A DNA stretch of 64,000 nt from Parietichytrium sp. I65-24A (lineage: Eukaryota; Sar; Bigyra; Thraustochytrida; Thraustochytriidae), in assembly GCA_012862575.1 (NCBI GenBank), contig BLSF01000028.1, forward strand, positions 186,001 to 250,000, in the 5' to 3' direction. The notes beneath the pieces are model-generated. The model worked only from the letters and a program-made list of their open reading frames with translations. It did not search any database and was not told the origin of the DNA. Each line of letters begins with the position of its first letter. The first letter of the stretch is position 1. Position numbers and translations under genes: made by a program. Shown here piece by piece: positions 37,950 through 47,890 of the stretch.

Positions 37950-39443
37950 TCAAAGGAAGGGTTCGTTGGGGAATCTTTTTTTCTTTTCTTCGAGCATCTT
38001 GCAGCTCAGAAAGAACTCGTCAAAGATGCGCGACCACTTCTCTGCGAGCATGCCGTTTTGGTCAACGACGTCGTTGTAGTCCCCAAGAATGCCGAGTCCG
38101 ACCTTCTTTGGAATACTGACGACAATGGCTACACGAGTGCACACCTCTCGCTCCACAAGCTGCTCGGACTCGTCGGTCTCGAAATAGTTTCCATCTGCCT
38201 CGTCCTCCTCGTTAATAACGCCCTGTTCCCATGCCACGGCCCCTTCGATCACGAGGCCGGTGATGCGCTGAACCATGCCCTTGTCGTGCCCCCCATGGTC
38301 ATCTTCAAACACATGCTGAGTGGTGGACCTAGAGAGGACCCAGGCGGGCGCTTTTCCAAAGGTTCCAAGCGTACTAAAGTCTCCCTTTTTGCACTCCGCT
38401 TTCCTGGCAACTTTCCTCTTCTTCCTCTTCACGTTGGAGTCCTGGTCCTCAATCGTAGACGTGGCTCTCTGTGTTCCCTTGCACAATCCAGGTGTCTGGG
38501 TCTTGGCAACTTTCAGGGTGGACTTGGCGAGCACTTCGCGTTTCCGCGAGATGAGAAAAACCCACTCGGCGTCTTTTTCTGGGGGAGCTCTCTTTTCCAC
38601 ATAGCACATGGTTCCAAAATTGCTGTCGCGCTCCACCGGGAGCGGCATTTTCAATGGCGTGAGAAGAAAGTCGTAATCGATGCCGTATAGTTTGCGAACT
38701 GACGCTTGGTCGGTCCACATGGACCAGTAGAGTTCCTGCACGACGTCTATGCTGACCCCAGAGATGGCAATATCGAGACGGGCTTGGAGGCACTCGCTCG
38801 GGGAGGATATGATCTTATAAGCGCCGGTGACGTTGTATCCTGGCGCGAGCACTTTAAAATGCGCGGGGTCTAGTTTGATTGGCTCCCACTGTTCCTGCGA
38901 AGACCGCGAGAGGAGGCTGTATACGAAAGTTTCGGTAAAGCTAGAGCCTTGCTCGTGAAGGTTTTGTATGGTCTTGGCAGAGCTCGGGATGCCATGATGG
39001 AGCTTGAAACAGCCGCTGAGAAATCTCTTGTGCTCTTCCAGCTGCGCTCGCAAAAGTTCGTTTTCTAGTTTGACATCTGTCTGACCGGCACTCCGCATTT
39101 CGGTCATCTTGAGCTGAAGGTCCTCGATCTTCTTTAAAAAGCTCGCTCGCTCGGAACGCAGGCGCCCATTCTCCTCCTGGAGCTCGGTCAGTTTCATTCT
39201 CCGCTTTTCTCTCGACTTGCGACTCGCGCGCGCAATCTGCTCCCGCCGACGTTTGAGCCACGCTTTGGCATCGAGCTCCTCCTTTTTGTTCTCACAAGCC
39301 GTGTCCGTTGAGGTCAAGTCGCCGAGCTCATCCCCGCGATCGCGTTCGTCTTCTTTCAGTTTCAATGTATCTGCGTCAGCCTCGTCAAAGTAATCCAGAA
39401 AGAACTCGCTGCCCTCCACTTTGAAATCCTGTAAAACATCCAT
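37950..39443 (-). CDS. bZIP transcription factor with START-like C-terminal region
   Basis: An intronless 497-residue protein. Residues ~65-85 are a bZIP basic region (IARASRKSREKRRMK) running into a leucine zipper (LTELQEENGRLRSERASFL, then IEDLQLKM). The invariant basic-region Asn is missing: in the best alignment Ile occupies its place. Oomycete bZIPs are known to include groups with this Asn replaced. After the zipper comes a ~330-residue region, with LDIAISGVSIDVVQELYWSM, DYDFLLTPLKMPL and MVQRITGLVIEGAVAWEQG, ending in MLAEKWSRIFDEFFLS. This resembles START/Bet v1-like lipid-binding modules attached to stramenopile bZIPs, but I hold that part only moderately. A basic stretch (NVKRKKRKVARKAE) near residue 335 could be a nuclear signal. 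Targets are unknown. Confidence 0.75.
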   Translation of the reverse strand: MDVLQDFKVEGSEFFLDYFDEADADTLKLKEDERDRGDELGDLTSTDTACENKKEELDAKAWLKRRREQIARASRKSREKRRMKLTELQEENGRLRSERASFLKKIEDLQLKMTEMRSAGQTDVKLENELLRAQLEEHKRFLSGCFKLHHGIPSSAKTIQNLHEQGSSFTETFVYSLLSRSSQEQWEPIKLDPAHFKVLAPGYNVTGAYKIISSPSECLQARLDIAISGVSIDVVQELYWSMWTDQASVRKLYGIDYDFLLTPLKMPLPVERDSNFGTMCYVEKRAPPEKDAEWVFLISRKREVLAKSTLKVAKTQTPGLCKGTQRATSTIEDQDSNVKRKKRKVARKAECKKGDFSTLGTFGKAPAWVLSRSTTQHVFEDDHGGHDKGMVQRITGLVIEGAVAWEQGVINEEDEADGNYFETDESEQLVEREVCTRVAIVVSIPKKVGLGILGDYNDVVDQNGMLAEKWSRIFDEFFLSCKMLEEKKKRFPNEPFL

Positions 39444-39746
39444 ACTTTTTAATCCCGCCGCCTCACTTCAACTTCCAGTCCCCAGCCCACCCGCTCAGGG
39501 GCGGCACAGGCGATAAGCAGCTGCCTTCCACAGCAGTCGACCCAGCCCGTTCGGTCTTGACCCTCTGAAGACGCGGCTCGAGTCCTTCTTGGCACTCCAA
39601 AGTGCTTCACCACTGCTATTTGGCCTGCTTTCTACACCGCGTTCCAGGCAGAATGTATGTATGCTCAGTCCCCAAAGTCAGTTCAAGTTGCGACCCTGAA
39701 CCTCCGGCTTTGAGCTTTGAGCACCAGCCGGTCAGCTTTACAGTGC

Positions 39747-39817
39747 TCAATGGTCAATGGTCAATGGACAATGGACAATGGTCGATGGTCAATGGTCAAT
39801 GGTCAATGGTCAATGGT
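39747..39817. repeat. 7-bp minisatellite (TCAATGG)
   Basis: About ten copies of TCAATGG with ACAATGG and TCGATGG variants. It lies about 300 bp upstream of the bZIP ATG. Confidence 0.9.
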
Positions 39818-41218
39818 GAGTGTGTTGCGTCTCCGTCGAACAGTCGCCTTGCGCTTGGCTCCAACAATTTCCAACGAGTCCATCCAAAGAATCCAAAGAG
39901 GGAGACACAGAAAGGAGAGAGAAAGGCGTTCGTTCGCGCATCCTCTTTCTCTATACATCTCTACATTACCTGACATAGTACTTTCGCTCAATGTTTCACT
40001 ACTATATTCATATGGCCTATTCGCTGCACTATGGTGTCTAGCTATCAAGGAGTAGCAGGAGACTAGTTTAGATTAGATAGGGTAGGATCATGCAGCCTAA
40101 GCTCTAGTATAGTAAATACACATTATTATTATAACAGCTAGTAGCTAATTAGGTGTTAGTGTTGGGAGTAGATGTGTGAACCATGGTAGTGGGGTATTAC
40201 CATGTCCAACCTTTTTTTTGAATACTGGTAGTGGTAGTGGTGGTGGAGGAAGAGCTACCAGGACACTAATCAAATTGAATGTGTTCTGTTCAACCGCTGT
40301 GTTAGCTGTGTTCAACAGAGTTTGTCACAGTGAATTGCGAATTTTGAATTTTGGAAATTAAAAGTTACAGAAATCAGTTGATTCAGTAATAATCAAACAT
40401 GTCACGGTCCGAATTTTGCTTCTTTGCACCTTGAGGAGCCAAAGCTCACGCAAGCTAGCTAGACACAGCGAGTCCTTGGTAAATATCACTTCCCTAGCAA
40501 ACCTCTACCGAGCTCCATGCTGACGTTCACGAACGCAAATTGCACACTACGCTAGTCGCGTATCTTCGCGCCACGCTCGATGCCGTCGACCCCGCGGAGT
40601 ATCAACGATTTTGATAGATGCATGGTACGTGTTCACCTGCACACACCTTTCTGAGTGTTAGTCGAGAAATACCAGTCTCTACGGCACACACCTCGTTTCC
40701 AGACGCTCCCACTGGCGCGGTGTCCTAGTGGGAGATTGGCTTAAACCATAGTCATCAGACACCAGTACCGCACGTGTATCATCGTGTATCAGCGTCAATC
40801 AGTCAAAATCAAAATGCATTCATTCTTTCGTTCATTCAATGGACATTCGCTGTCAATAAACGTTTGGTTTTCACACGAACAAGTCCAACATAAAAACTGA
40901 CTGTCTGAGAGAACGACTTGGTGAGGACCATCTCATCTGATTTAGAAACTACACAAAGTCGCATCCACCCTATCTCTCAGTCAGCACTGCAACCCGGAAA
41001 TTATTCAACTATTTTGACCTTTGAAAGTCGATGGCCTCATCCTGTTCTTTCGCGACTGTGCTTCCGAAGCAACCAAGAAAGCATTTTCGTTCTTCGTGAT
41101 AGTCTGCAAATGTCTGCAACCCCGTCCGCATGCGGAGAGATAGATAGAGAGACAGACTGACTGACTTACTGACATGGCCGACTGTGATCTGGCCATCTGG
41201 CCATCTGGCCCGGACCGC

Positions 41219-41242
41219 AGAGAGAGAGAGAGAGAGAGAGAG
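41219..41242 (+). repeat. (AG)n dinucleotide run
   Basis: About twelve AG units, 455 bp upstream of the calponin-homology gene start on the same strand. It may be part of that gene's leader or simply a microsatellite. Confidence 0.8.
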
Positions 41243-41697
41243 TAAAAGTCAAAGTTAGTGCACATAAGTTATAAGTTAGTGCACATGTGCTTATGAGCTT
41301 ATGAGCTTACTTCGAAAGAGCGTCAGGGAAAGGGCAAACTATAAGAGCACGAGTAGCTCGAGTAGTACGATGGTGTTTGCTGGATAGGGCGGAGTAGCGA
41401 GGTGTCAGCCGCATGTGAACGCGTGACTTGAGCTACTTGAGTAGATGGTGAATCATAGGCGGAGCTAATCGTGCGCGAAGAGTTTGGCGGGCTTTTGATT
41501 GAGTTTGCGTGCCAGAGGACTAGCGCGTAGGATTTTCGAGTGGGCCCAGGTCCTTGCACTGAGCAGTCTGAGCAGTCTGAGCGGTCTGAGCTGAGGCCGA
41601 GACAGGTGTTGACGGTCCCAATCAGTCAGCTTCGCGAGCTGTGGTTGCCGAAGGTCTCGTGGAGTTGTGCACGCGCACGCTCGAGGAAGGAGGAGGC

Positions 41698-43521
41698 ATG
41701 GCGGAAGAGAGGAGGCGAGGGAGGAAGGGCAAGGCGGCGACGATGAAGAGGAGCCAGAGCGCCAAGGGGCGAATGGACAAGCTGTTTGGACAAAACGCGG
41801 CCGTGCCGATGTGGACTTCGAGGTCCAGGACCAATTCGGTGTCAGGAATGTCCACGACAAGCTCGGTACCGTGCTTCAATGTCCTGGTGGAGACAGGAGC
41901 CGCAATGGAAGAGCACGTGGTGCGGTGGATGAATCGAGTCACAGAGAGGCAACACTCCACCGCCACTTTGTGTGAGGACCTGATGGATGGCGTTTCTCTG
42001 TGCCAGGCAGTCTCCCGCATTGAGGGATCCGGCATCCAAGGCTTCTATCAAGTGCCACGTACAAAGGGCGAGGCACAAGAGAATGTGGATGCGTTTCTTC
42101 ACGCATGCGCACAGCTGGGCTTTCCAAACCTTCTGAGTTACGAAGATCTGCGATACAAAAACAAAGACGTGGTGGTCGGCGCACTTGTCTCTCTAGCATC
42201 TGCAATCGACGGCGTGTATTGGCACAAAATGAGGTCTCCAAGCTTGCGGAGGTCGCGCTCATCGATCTCCGCTCCAGAAGAAGAGAGCGGTCTGGACTCG
42301 TCCGCCGACGACAAGGATGACGAAGACGATGAACTTCACAACGATTCGGGGGCGGAACTCATCTCAGAGTCCGACGCTGATTCTGAAGATGTAGAGTCTT
42401 CAGACGACGAGGAGGATGAACTTGAGGAGGAAGAGGAAGAAGCGTGGATAGAAGACGAAGGCGGCTCAGACCTGGTGGACTCCGAGGAGGATGACGATGA
42501 CGATGACGATGGTGACGAGGAAGAGGAGAATTTAGTGGTTGAAGAGGAGGTCATCGAGCCCAAGCTCGTAAAGAGCGCAGCTGCTGGCAAATTCGCAAAG
42601 GTTGCACGTACAATTTCTGCGGTCAACAAAGCAGCCAAAGTGGATAGCAAGCCTGGCGTAAACGTCGAAGAGAAACGTGAACAAGTTGAGTCAAAGGGCC
42701 CGGAGAAGACTTCTTCAAAAAAGCTGGCCGCGGTAGCCAGCACACTTGTAGCGGTTAAGAGCGCAGCCAAGAAGGCAAAGAAAAAGTCTCAAAATGAAGA
42801 GGCTCCTCAAGCTGCGTCTAATGAAACTCAGGAAACCAAAAAAACTGCCGGCAGGAAACAGAGCCAATCCAGTGCTGCAGCTCTGGATCAACCGGTTCCC
42901 ACTCGCGCACCTCAAGAGGAAATAGCTACAGCGGAGGAACCAGACTCTGACTTTGAGTCTGTGGTCTCCCAAGCTGGCGAGAAAACTGAAATGCTTTCAA
43001 GGCAGGCTCCTAAAGAAATCGAAATTCCTGGACTCGACATGACAAAGGAAAGCAAAACATCGCTGCAACCAAAACAGACGATCGAGGTCGTCTTCGTGCA
43101 CGAAAAGGCTTCATCTGAATCCTCTTTATCCTCGTCGTCTTCTTCTTCCTCGTCCTCCTCTTCAAGCAGCAGCAGCAGCAGTAGTAGTAGTAGCGAAAGC
43201 AGCGACGACAGCAGCAGTGAAGACGATGATGACGAATACCTTTCATCCGAATCGAACTCGACGAAGAAGAAAAAGAAGCTCTCTGGTCCGATTACACGAA
43301 AAAAGACCGCGAAGAAGGACAAACACAAGAGCAAGAAAAAGTGCAAGGAAGATGAAGACAGCGCAGGAGTGTCACTTGTGATGGGGATTGTCGGGCTAGG
43401 CATGATGGGGGTTGCTGCGACGAGCACCATAGTCATTGCCGAAATAATCGGATTGTTTAATATGCGCGTCGCGGAGTCAATCGGGATCTTGGAGCCAGAG
43501 CCTCAGCCGTGGTTTTTTTGA
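41698..43521 (+). CDS. Calponin-homology domain protein with acidic/Ser-rich body and C-terminal TM
   Basis: An intronless 607-residue protein starting at the first in-frame ATG (MAEERRRGRKGK). A single calponin-homology (CH) domain spans ~75-175: VRWMNRVTERQHSTATLCED, LMDGVSLCQAVSRIEG, ENVDAFLHACAQLGF, LRYKNKDVVVGALVSLASAI. CH domains bind actin or microtubules, or serve signalling. Next come an acidic Asp/Glu/Ser region (~210-300), Lys/Ala-rich stretches, a run of about 25 serines near 485-510 that switches from TCN to AGY codons, and a basic segment (TKKKKKLSGPITRKKTAKKD). A hydrophobic segment at ~565-590 (SLVMGIVGLGMMGVAATSTI) lies close to the C-terminus, so it is probably tail-anchored. 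A cytoskeleton-to-membrane tether is inference. I do not recognise an orthologue. Confidence 0.75.
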   Translation: MAEERRRGRKGKAATMKRSQSAKGRMDKLFGQNAAVPMWTSRSRTNSVSGMSTTSSVPCFNVLVETGAAMEEHVVRWMNRVTERQHSTATLCEDLMDGVSLCQAVSRIEGSGIQGFYQVPRTKGEAQENVDAFLHACAQLGFPNLLSYEDLRYKNKDVVVGALVSLASAIDGVYWHKMRSPSLRRSRSSISAPEEESGLDSSADDKDDEDDELHNDSGAELISESDADSEDVESSDDEEDELEEEEEEAWIEDEGGSDLVDSEEDDDDDDDGDEEEENLVVEEEVIEPKLVKSAAAGKFAKVARTISAVNKAAKVDSKPGVNVEEKREQVESKGPEKTSSKKLAAVASTLVAVKSAAKKAKKKSQNEEAPQAASNETQETKKTAGRKQSQSSAAALDQPVPTRAPQEEIATAEEPDSDFESVVSQAGEKTEMLSRQAPKEIEIPGLDMTKESKTSLQPKQTIEVVFVHEKASSESSLSSSSSSSSSSSSSSSSSSSSSSESSDDSSSEDDDDEYLSSESNSTKKKKKLSGPITRKKTAKKDKHKSKKKCKEDEDSAGVSLVMGIVGLGMMGVAATSTIVIAEIIGLFNMRVAESIGILEPEPQPWFF

Positions 43522-43678
43522 ACGTGAGCTCACTTGTTCGAAGGAGACAGTGGGACCCGGACTTGCAAAAGAAAAAATATTTGATGGACTGATTAAACTG
43601 AACAAACATTCTATCTATTGATGTCGTGAGTGTGTATGTTTGACAAAAGCTATAAAAGGGAATGCGCGTTTGTTCTAT

Positions 43679-44745
43679 CTACAGCTTGAAGCCAGAGTGC
43701 ATAGCCACGACTGTGTTGATGAAATCACGTGAGTATTACGAGTCAGAGTTTTAACTCACACGAGCACCAGGTAAAACTTAAAGTTAACAAAAGCAAAACT
43801 AAAACTCACCGCCAAAAGTAAAATTCTCGTGTGTCACATATTGAAATCCAGCCTCACGGATCATTCTTTCAAACTCGCGCTGTTTGGGGAACTTGCGAAT
43901 CGACTCTACCAGATATTGATAGCTTTCCCTATCGTTCGCCACAAGCTGGCCCATTGCGGGAATGACGTGAAAGCTATACTTGTCGTATGCAGCTGCAAGG
44001 ACTGGGTTCGCAAGATGCGAAAACTCTAGACACATAAATCGGCCGCCCGGTTTCAAGACGCGGAATGCTTCGCTCAGCGCCTTGTCAATGTTTGTGACGT
44101 TGCGAATACCAAAAGCGCTATCGTTGTCTTCAGTCAGCCCAGCATATTTGCGAATAACTTCGAAAACCATTTGCTAAGAAGCACTTACATCGTGAAAGCG
44201 TCAAAAGTATTATCCTCAAATTTTTCCAAGTGTTCGGCATTTTGCTGCACGAATTCCAAGCCGCACTGTCCCAGCCCGTAGCGCTCGGAGCGAACTTTGC
44301 CCACGTCAAGCATATTCTGGTTAATATCTACCACAAACACCTTTGGCGTCGGCTCCCGCGGAGCGATCGCCTTGCTTCGCTCCACAATGCGGAACGCAAT
44401 ATCTCCGGTACCCCCGGCCAGGTCAATGACTTTCGCTTGCTTTCCGTCCACGGCAAGCGGCAGCAATGTTTCGACAAACGCGTCCTTCCATCTCCTGTGC
44501 AACGTCCCGGACATGAGGTCATTCATCACATCGTATTGTTCCGCCACGTTGCTGAACACCTGTCCAACCAGTCGCTCCTTGTCCTCCGAGGCCACATCAC
44601 GAAACCCAAAGTGCGTCGTGCCTGCCGTGCCTGCCGTGCCTGTCTTTGGGCCCATATTATCCCCCACCCCGGTGCTTAAAGCTCTTCCCGCGGACACGCC
44701 TACTCTCCGCGCCAACATCCTCTGCGCGCGAGCTGAAGCTAGCAT
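43679..44745 (-). CDS. COQ5: Mitochondrial ubiquinone methyltransferase COQ5 (UbiE family)
   Basis: Three exons: 44189-44745, 43810-44117 and 43679-43710; 298 residues. The joints rebuild conserved text: [17 protein letters not shown] at the first and [14 protein letters not shown], the family's C-terminal signature, at the second. I start at 44745 because it opens a basic, Arg/Ala-rich presequence ([20 protein letters not shown]); the ATG at 44919 gives a non-mitochondrial leader. SAM motif I is [16 protein letters not shown], motif II lies around [14 protein letters not shown], and [15 protein letters not shown] is the post-II motif. The enzyme C-methylates the 2-methoxy-6-polyprenyl-1,4-benzoquinol ring in ubiquinone synthesis on the matrix side of the inner membrane. 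Without splicing the frame ends early at both donors. Confidence 0.93.
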
Positions 44746-46040
44746 CTTTCCTTCTTCCCTAAGGGCCCTCGACTCTCTCGTCACTCGACGGACGCAATGC
44801 ACCCGCAACTCGGATACTCTGGGCAGTGCGTTGGCATAGTTGGCATAGTTGGCATTGGTTTGGAGTCCGTCAGAACTTCGCTCGTTCCTCGCTCCTGTTC
44901 CTAATCCCCATTCATTCATTCATTCATTCGCTACTTGCTGTCTAGCTCAAAGCATGTGACCTCCTTCCACTACATGATGATACATGAATTATGATGTCTA
45001 CGTCGTGGTCACCGTCCTCATCCGTCCTCGAACGAACGATCGGAGTTGTTGTTTTTGGTTGTCCCTTTTCAAGTTCATCAGAAAGATCAGCCCCGTCTGC
45101 ACGCTTGCTTGCTTATTTGCTCGTTGCTCGACGCGGACATAGTCTCATCGAAGCGCGGCCCCCCCGCTTTTCAGTGCATGCCATAGAATGACAGTGGTGG
45201 AACCACGGATACAATTAGGAGATCTTCCCATACGAACATATCATGGATTTCGAGGAATTATATTTTAAATATTTGAGCAAATGTGAATCCGCCTTGGGCC
45301 CCTTGGGCCCAGCTTCTGAGTTCACCAGAATACAGAAAGTGTTTTTTGCAGTGAATTTGGCACATGCTCTCGTGCGAGCCAATTCGTGACCTCATGGCCA
45401 ACAAAGCTCAAAGCGGGAACCGAGAAGGCTATACTGTGCGGGTCCAAACTGCGCCCTTTGCGGTAAAGATTACAACTCCCGCGAGACCATTCAGAGACGC
45501 TGTGAACGCTCCAACCCCCCTCCCCCTCCACTTCACTGTGACGGAGGCCCGAGGCCTGTCACTGGCGCTCATTTTGTAGAGAGCGGGCGGGCAGGCATTG
45601 GAAATGGACGAAAGTAGCCTCGACCTTTTCTCAAATACCAGTTTCCATCTCACTTGAATCCATTTCCGAGCCACACGCAAGCTTCGAGTCTCCATCTGAA
45701 AGTTGACCAAACGCTGTCCGAAGGGCGCAGGCAAAACGGACCCCAAGGCCACTTTTTCCACCTTCCACTCAGCATTTGCCTAGCGTCCACCAACGAAACG
45801 AAAGCTGCATCGATTCGCGCCTCGTGTCAGTCTGACATTCCAACATGCGCTTTTGTTATATTTTCATGAACAGTCCACTGCCACACCCTCGGCCAGGAAA
45901 CAAGAACCCAGCAAGTCAGACTTACCGCAGCAGAAAAATTGCGAGCACCAAGGTCGCAGCATGGCAATTCACTCTCCTTCAACCTGTGCGGCCGTAGAAG
46001 GCCTTCGCATCAATCAAACCACGCATGCTTTCATTTTCTC

Positions 46041-46078
46041 ATCGCATTGCATCGCATCGAATCGCATCGCATCGCAGC
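46041..46078. repeat. 5-bp minisatellite (ATCGC)
   Basis: About seven imperfect copies of ATCGC with TTGC and ATCGA variants. Confidence 0.8.
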
Positions 46079-47810
46079 TAAGGCCAACCGCCGCTTCGGT
46101 TGCAAAAGTAAGAAACAAAGAATAATCATAACAACGAAATGCAATGCAACAGAGACAACAGAGACATTTTCCAAGCACACGCCCACTTGTGCACCCATCC
46201 ATAATCACAGTCAGTACTTGTACCACCATGCAAAACTACAATACAAGCACACGCAAGCAGTGATGGCAAGTAAACTTCTTCTAGTTCTAGCTAGAGCCAA
46301 CCACTGGCACCATGAGTAGCCAGCCGCAAACGTCCAGTGTCCAGGTCCCACATGGTCCCACGGATGCTGTACAACAGGTTAGCACGTGAGAACGTGAGCA
46401 CGGGAGATTGGTAGTACACACGCAGAGGCAAATAGTGGCACGGTCAAAGCAAAGCGAAGCAAATCGGAGGCAATTGGAAGTTGGAAACAGCGCTGTGTTG
46501 TGAGTGAGAGAGTGAGTGAGCTAGTGAAGTGGTCGATTGCACGTAGCGACAAGCAGGTGAACGATAGGAGTGTTGGGTAGTTGAGTTGGATTGGTTTGAT
46601 TTGGTTTGATCGTGCTGCGGCAGCAGGGCACACGCCACGGAACGAACGTGCTGAGCTAGTACAAGTAAGTTAGTGTGTGTATTTTCTTGTATGGCACAGG
46701 GCGTGAGCTTGGAGGAGACCACTGTGCTGGTTGGTTGGTTTCAATTCTTTAGACCAAGAGAATGGATGAATGAAAGCTGAGAGACAGCGAATTAGTCGAG
46801 GACGATCTTGCCGTCGTCGAAAGTGTTTGGAATGATAAGCTCTCTCAAGACAGAAAATGCAGAAAAGTGCACTTTCCTGACAGTGAACTGTGAATTCCGA
46901 AAATAACGGACCGTGCCACTATTTCTTCTTTTATGATTATGCCAATAATATATCAAATCGGTATGCAAAAGATACCAAAGCATTGATCGCGAGGCAATAT
47001 GGCCAGGTGCCCAGGGACACTTCGAGTTTGGTTGGCTACGTTAGCTCTCCGTGCTTGCGTGTTCATTCCTCCTTGTCATGCTCCGCCAACACTGAGCTCA
47101 GCTCAGCTCAGGCTCTATTAGAGTAGTGTCCTGCACTCGTACCGTTGTGAGTACCACGCACAAGAGGGAAGCAGTGAATCGGTGATCCAGATCACGTGCG
47201 GGCCAAGTAGAATCGGCAGAGCTCTAGCTGGCCTTGGAGACGGCGCATTGGTGACATTGTTAGCAAGGTAGTGGCAGTAGTTGGAAAAGATTTGCCAAGT
47301 GCACATGAGCGCAGTTCTCGGCCCACTTTCGGATTCGTGAAACTCACACAATGCACAATGTGTGCTGCAGTAAGCGAGAAGCGAGATGTAAATAAATTCG
47401 AGAAATTGATGTGCGCGCTCGGCTCGAGAGAAAAAGAAAAAGGTTCTTCGACCTAGCCCATAGTTGAACCGATGCTACTAAAGTGTGTGTGGAGCCACAC
47501 CGACCAAATGGCGCCACACGCCACCATTTCGAGCCTCACGGGTAGGGCGTGGGCTCCAATGGCTAACCAGCAGGGCCGAGCGTACTAGCACAAGGTAAGC
47601 AAGATACCCAACCGACTCGACAGCGCAATGTTTGTACACCACTTGGTGCGCGTTGTGTATCGGTGCAGTAATTGCCCTCTCTCAATCACTCGGTTACCGA
47701 CCAAAATTCCTGCAACCTGTGTGGTGCTTGCTTTGGATCACCGCGATCTTCCAGAATCTGGCGGCCGGTCATCGACAGCAAACCCAAAACTCAAGCACCT
47801 TGCAACAAAG

Positions 47811-47846
47811 CAAGAGCAGCAAGAGCAGCAAGAGCAGCAGCAAGAG
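47811..47846 (+). repeat. AGCAAGAGC tandem run in the DD3-3-like 5' leader
   Basis: About four copies of a 9-bp CAAGAGCAG unit, 45-80 bp before the ATG at 47891. It is probably part of the 5' UTR and has the purine bias of other leaders here. Confidence 0.7.
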
Positions 47847-47890
47847 AATCCAAGTACCATATCAATCCAAGGAGTCATCGTGCAGCAAAG

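Larger units (their letters stand above)
39444..41697. other. Intergenic between divergent genes, repeats only
   Basis: A 2.25-kb region between the bZIP gene and the calponin-homology gene. It contains the 7-bp minisatellite at 39747, GGTAGTGGTAGTGGTGGTGG near 40229, GATA/GACT short runs near 41139-41170, CTGGCCAT repeats near 41190-41205 and an (AG)12 run at 41219-41242. No gene was recognised. Confidence 0.5.
44746..47890. other. 3.1-kb intergenic region, no convincing gene
   Basis: It lies between the COQ5 and DD3-3-like genes, which diverge. It contains short tandem arrays at 46041-46078 and 47811-47846 and CTCAG repeats at 47096-47110. ORFs here (up to ~126 codons) lack recognisable domains. 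An in-frame extension upstream of the DD3-3-like ATG (to 47672) is not used, because the signal peptide begins at 47891. Confidence 0.5.
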
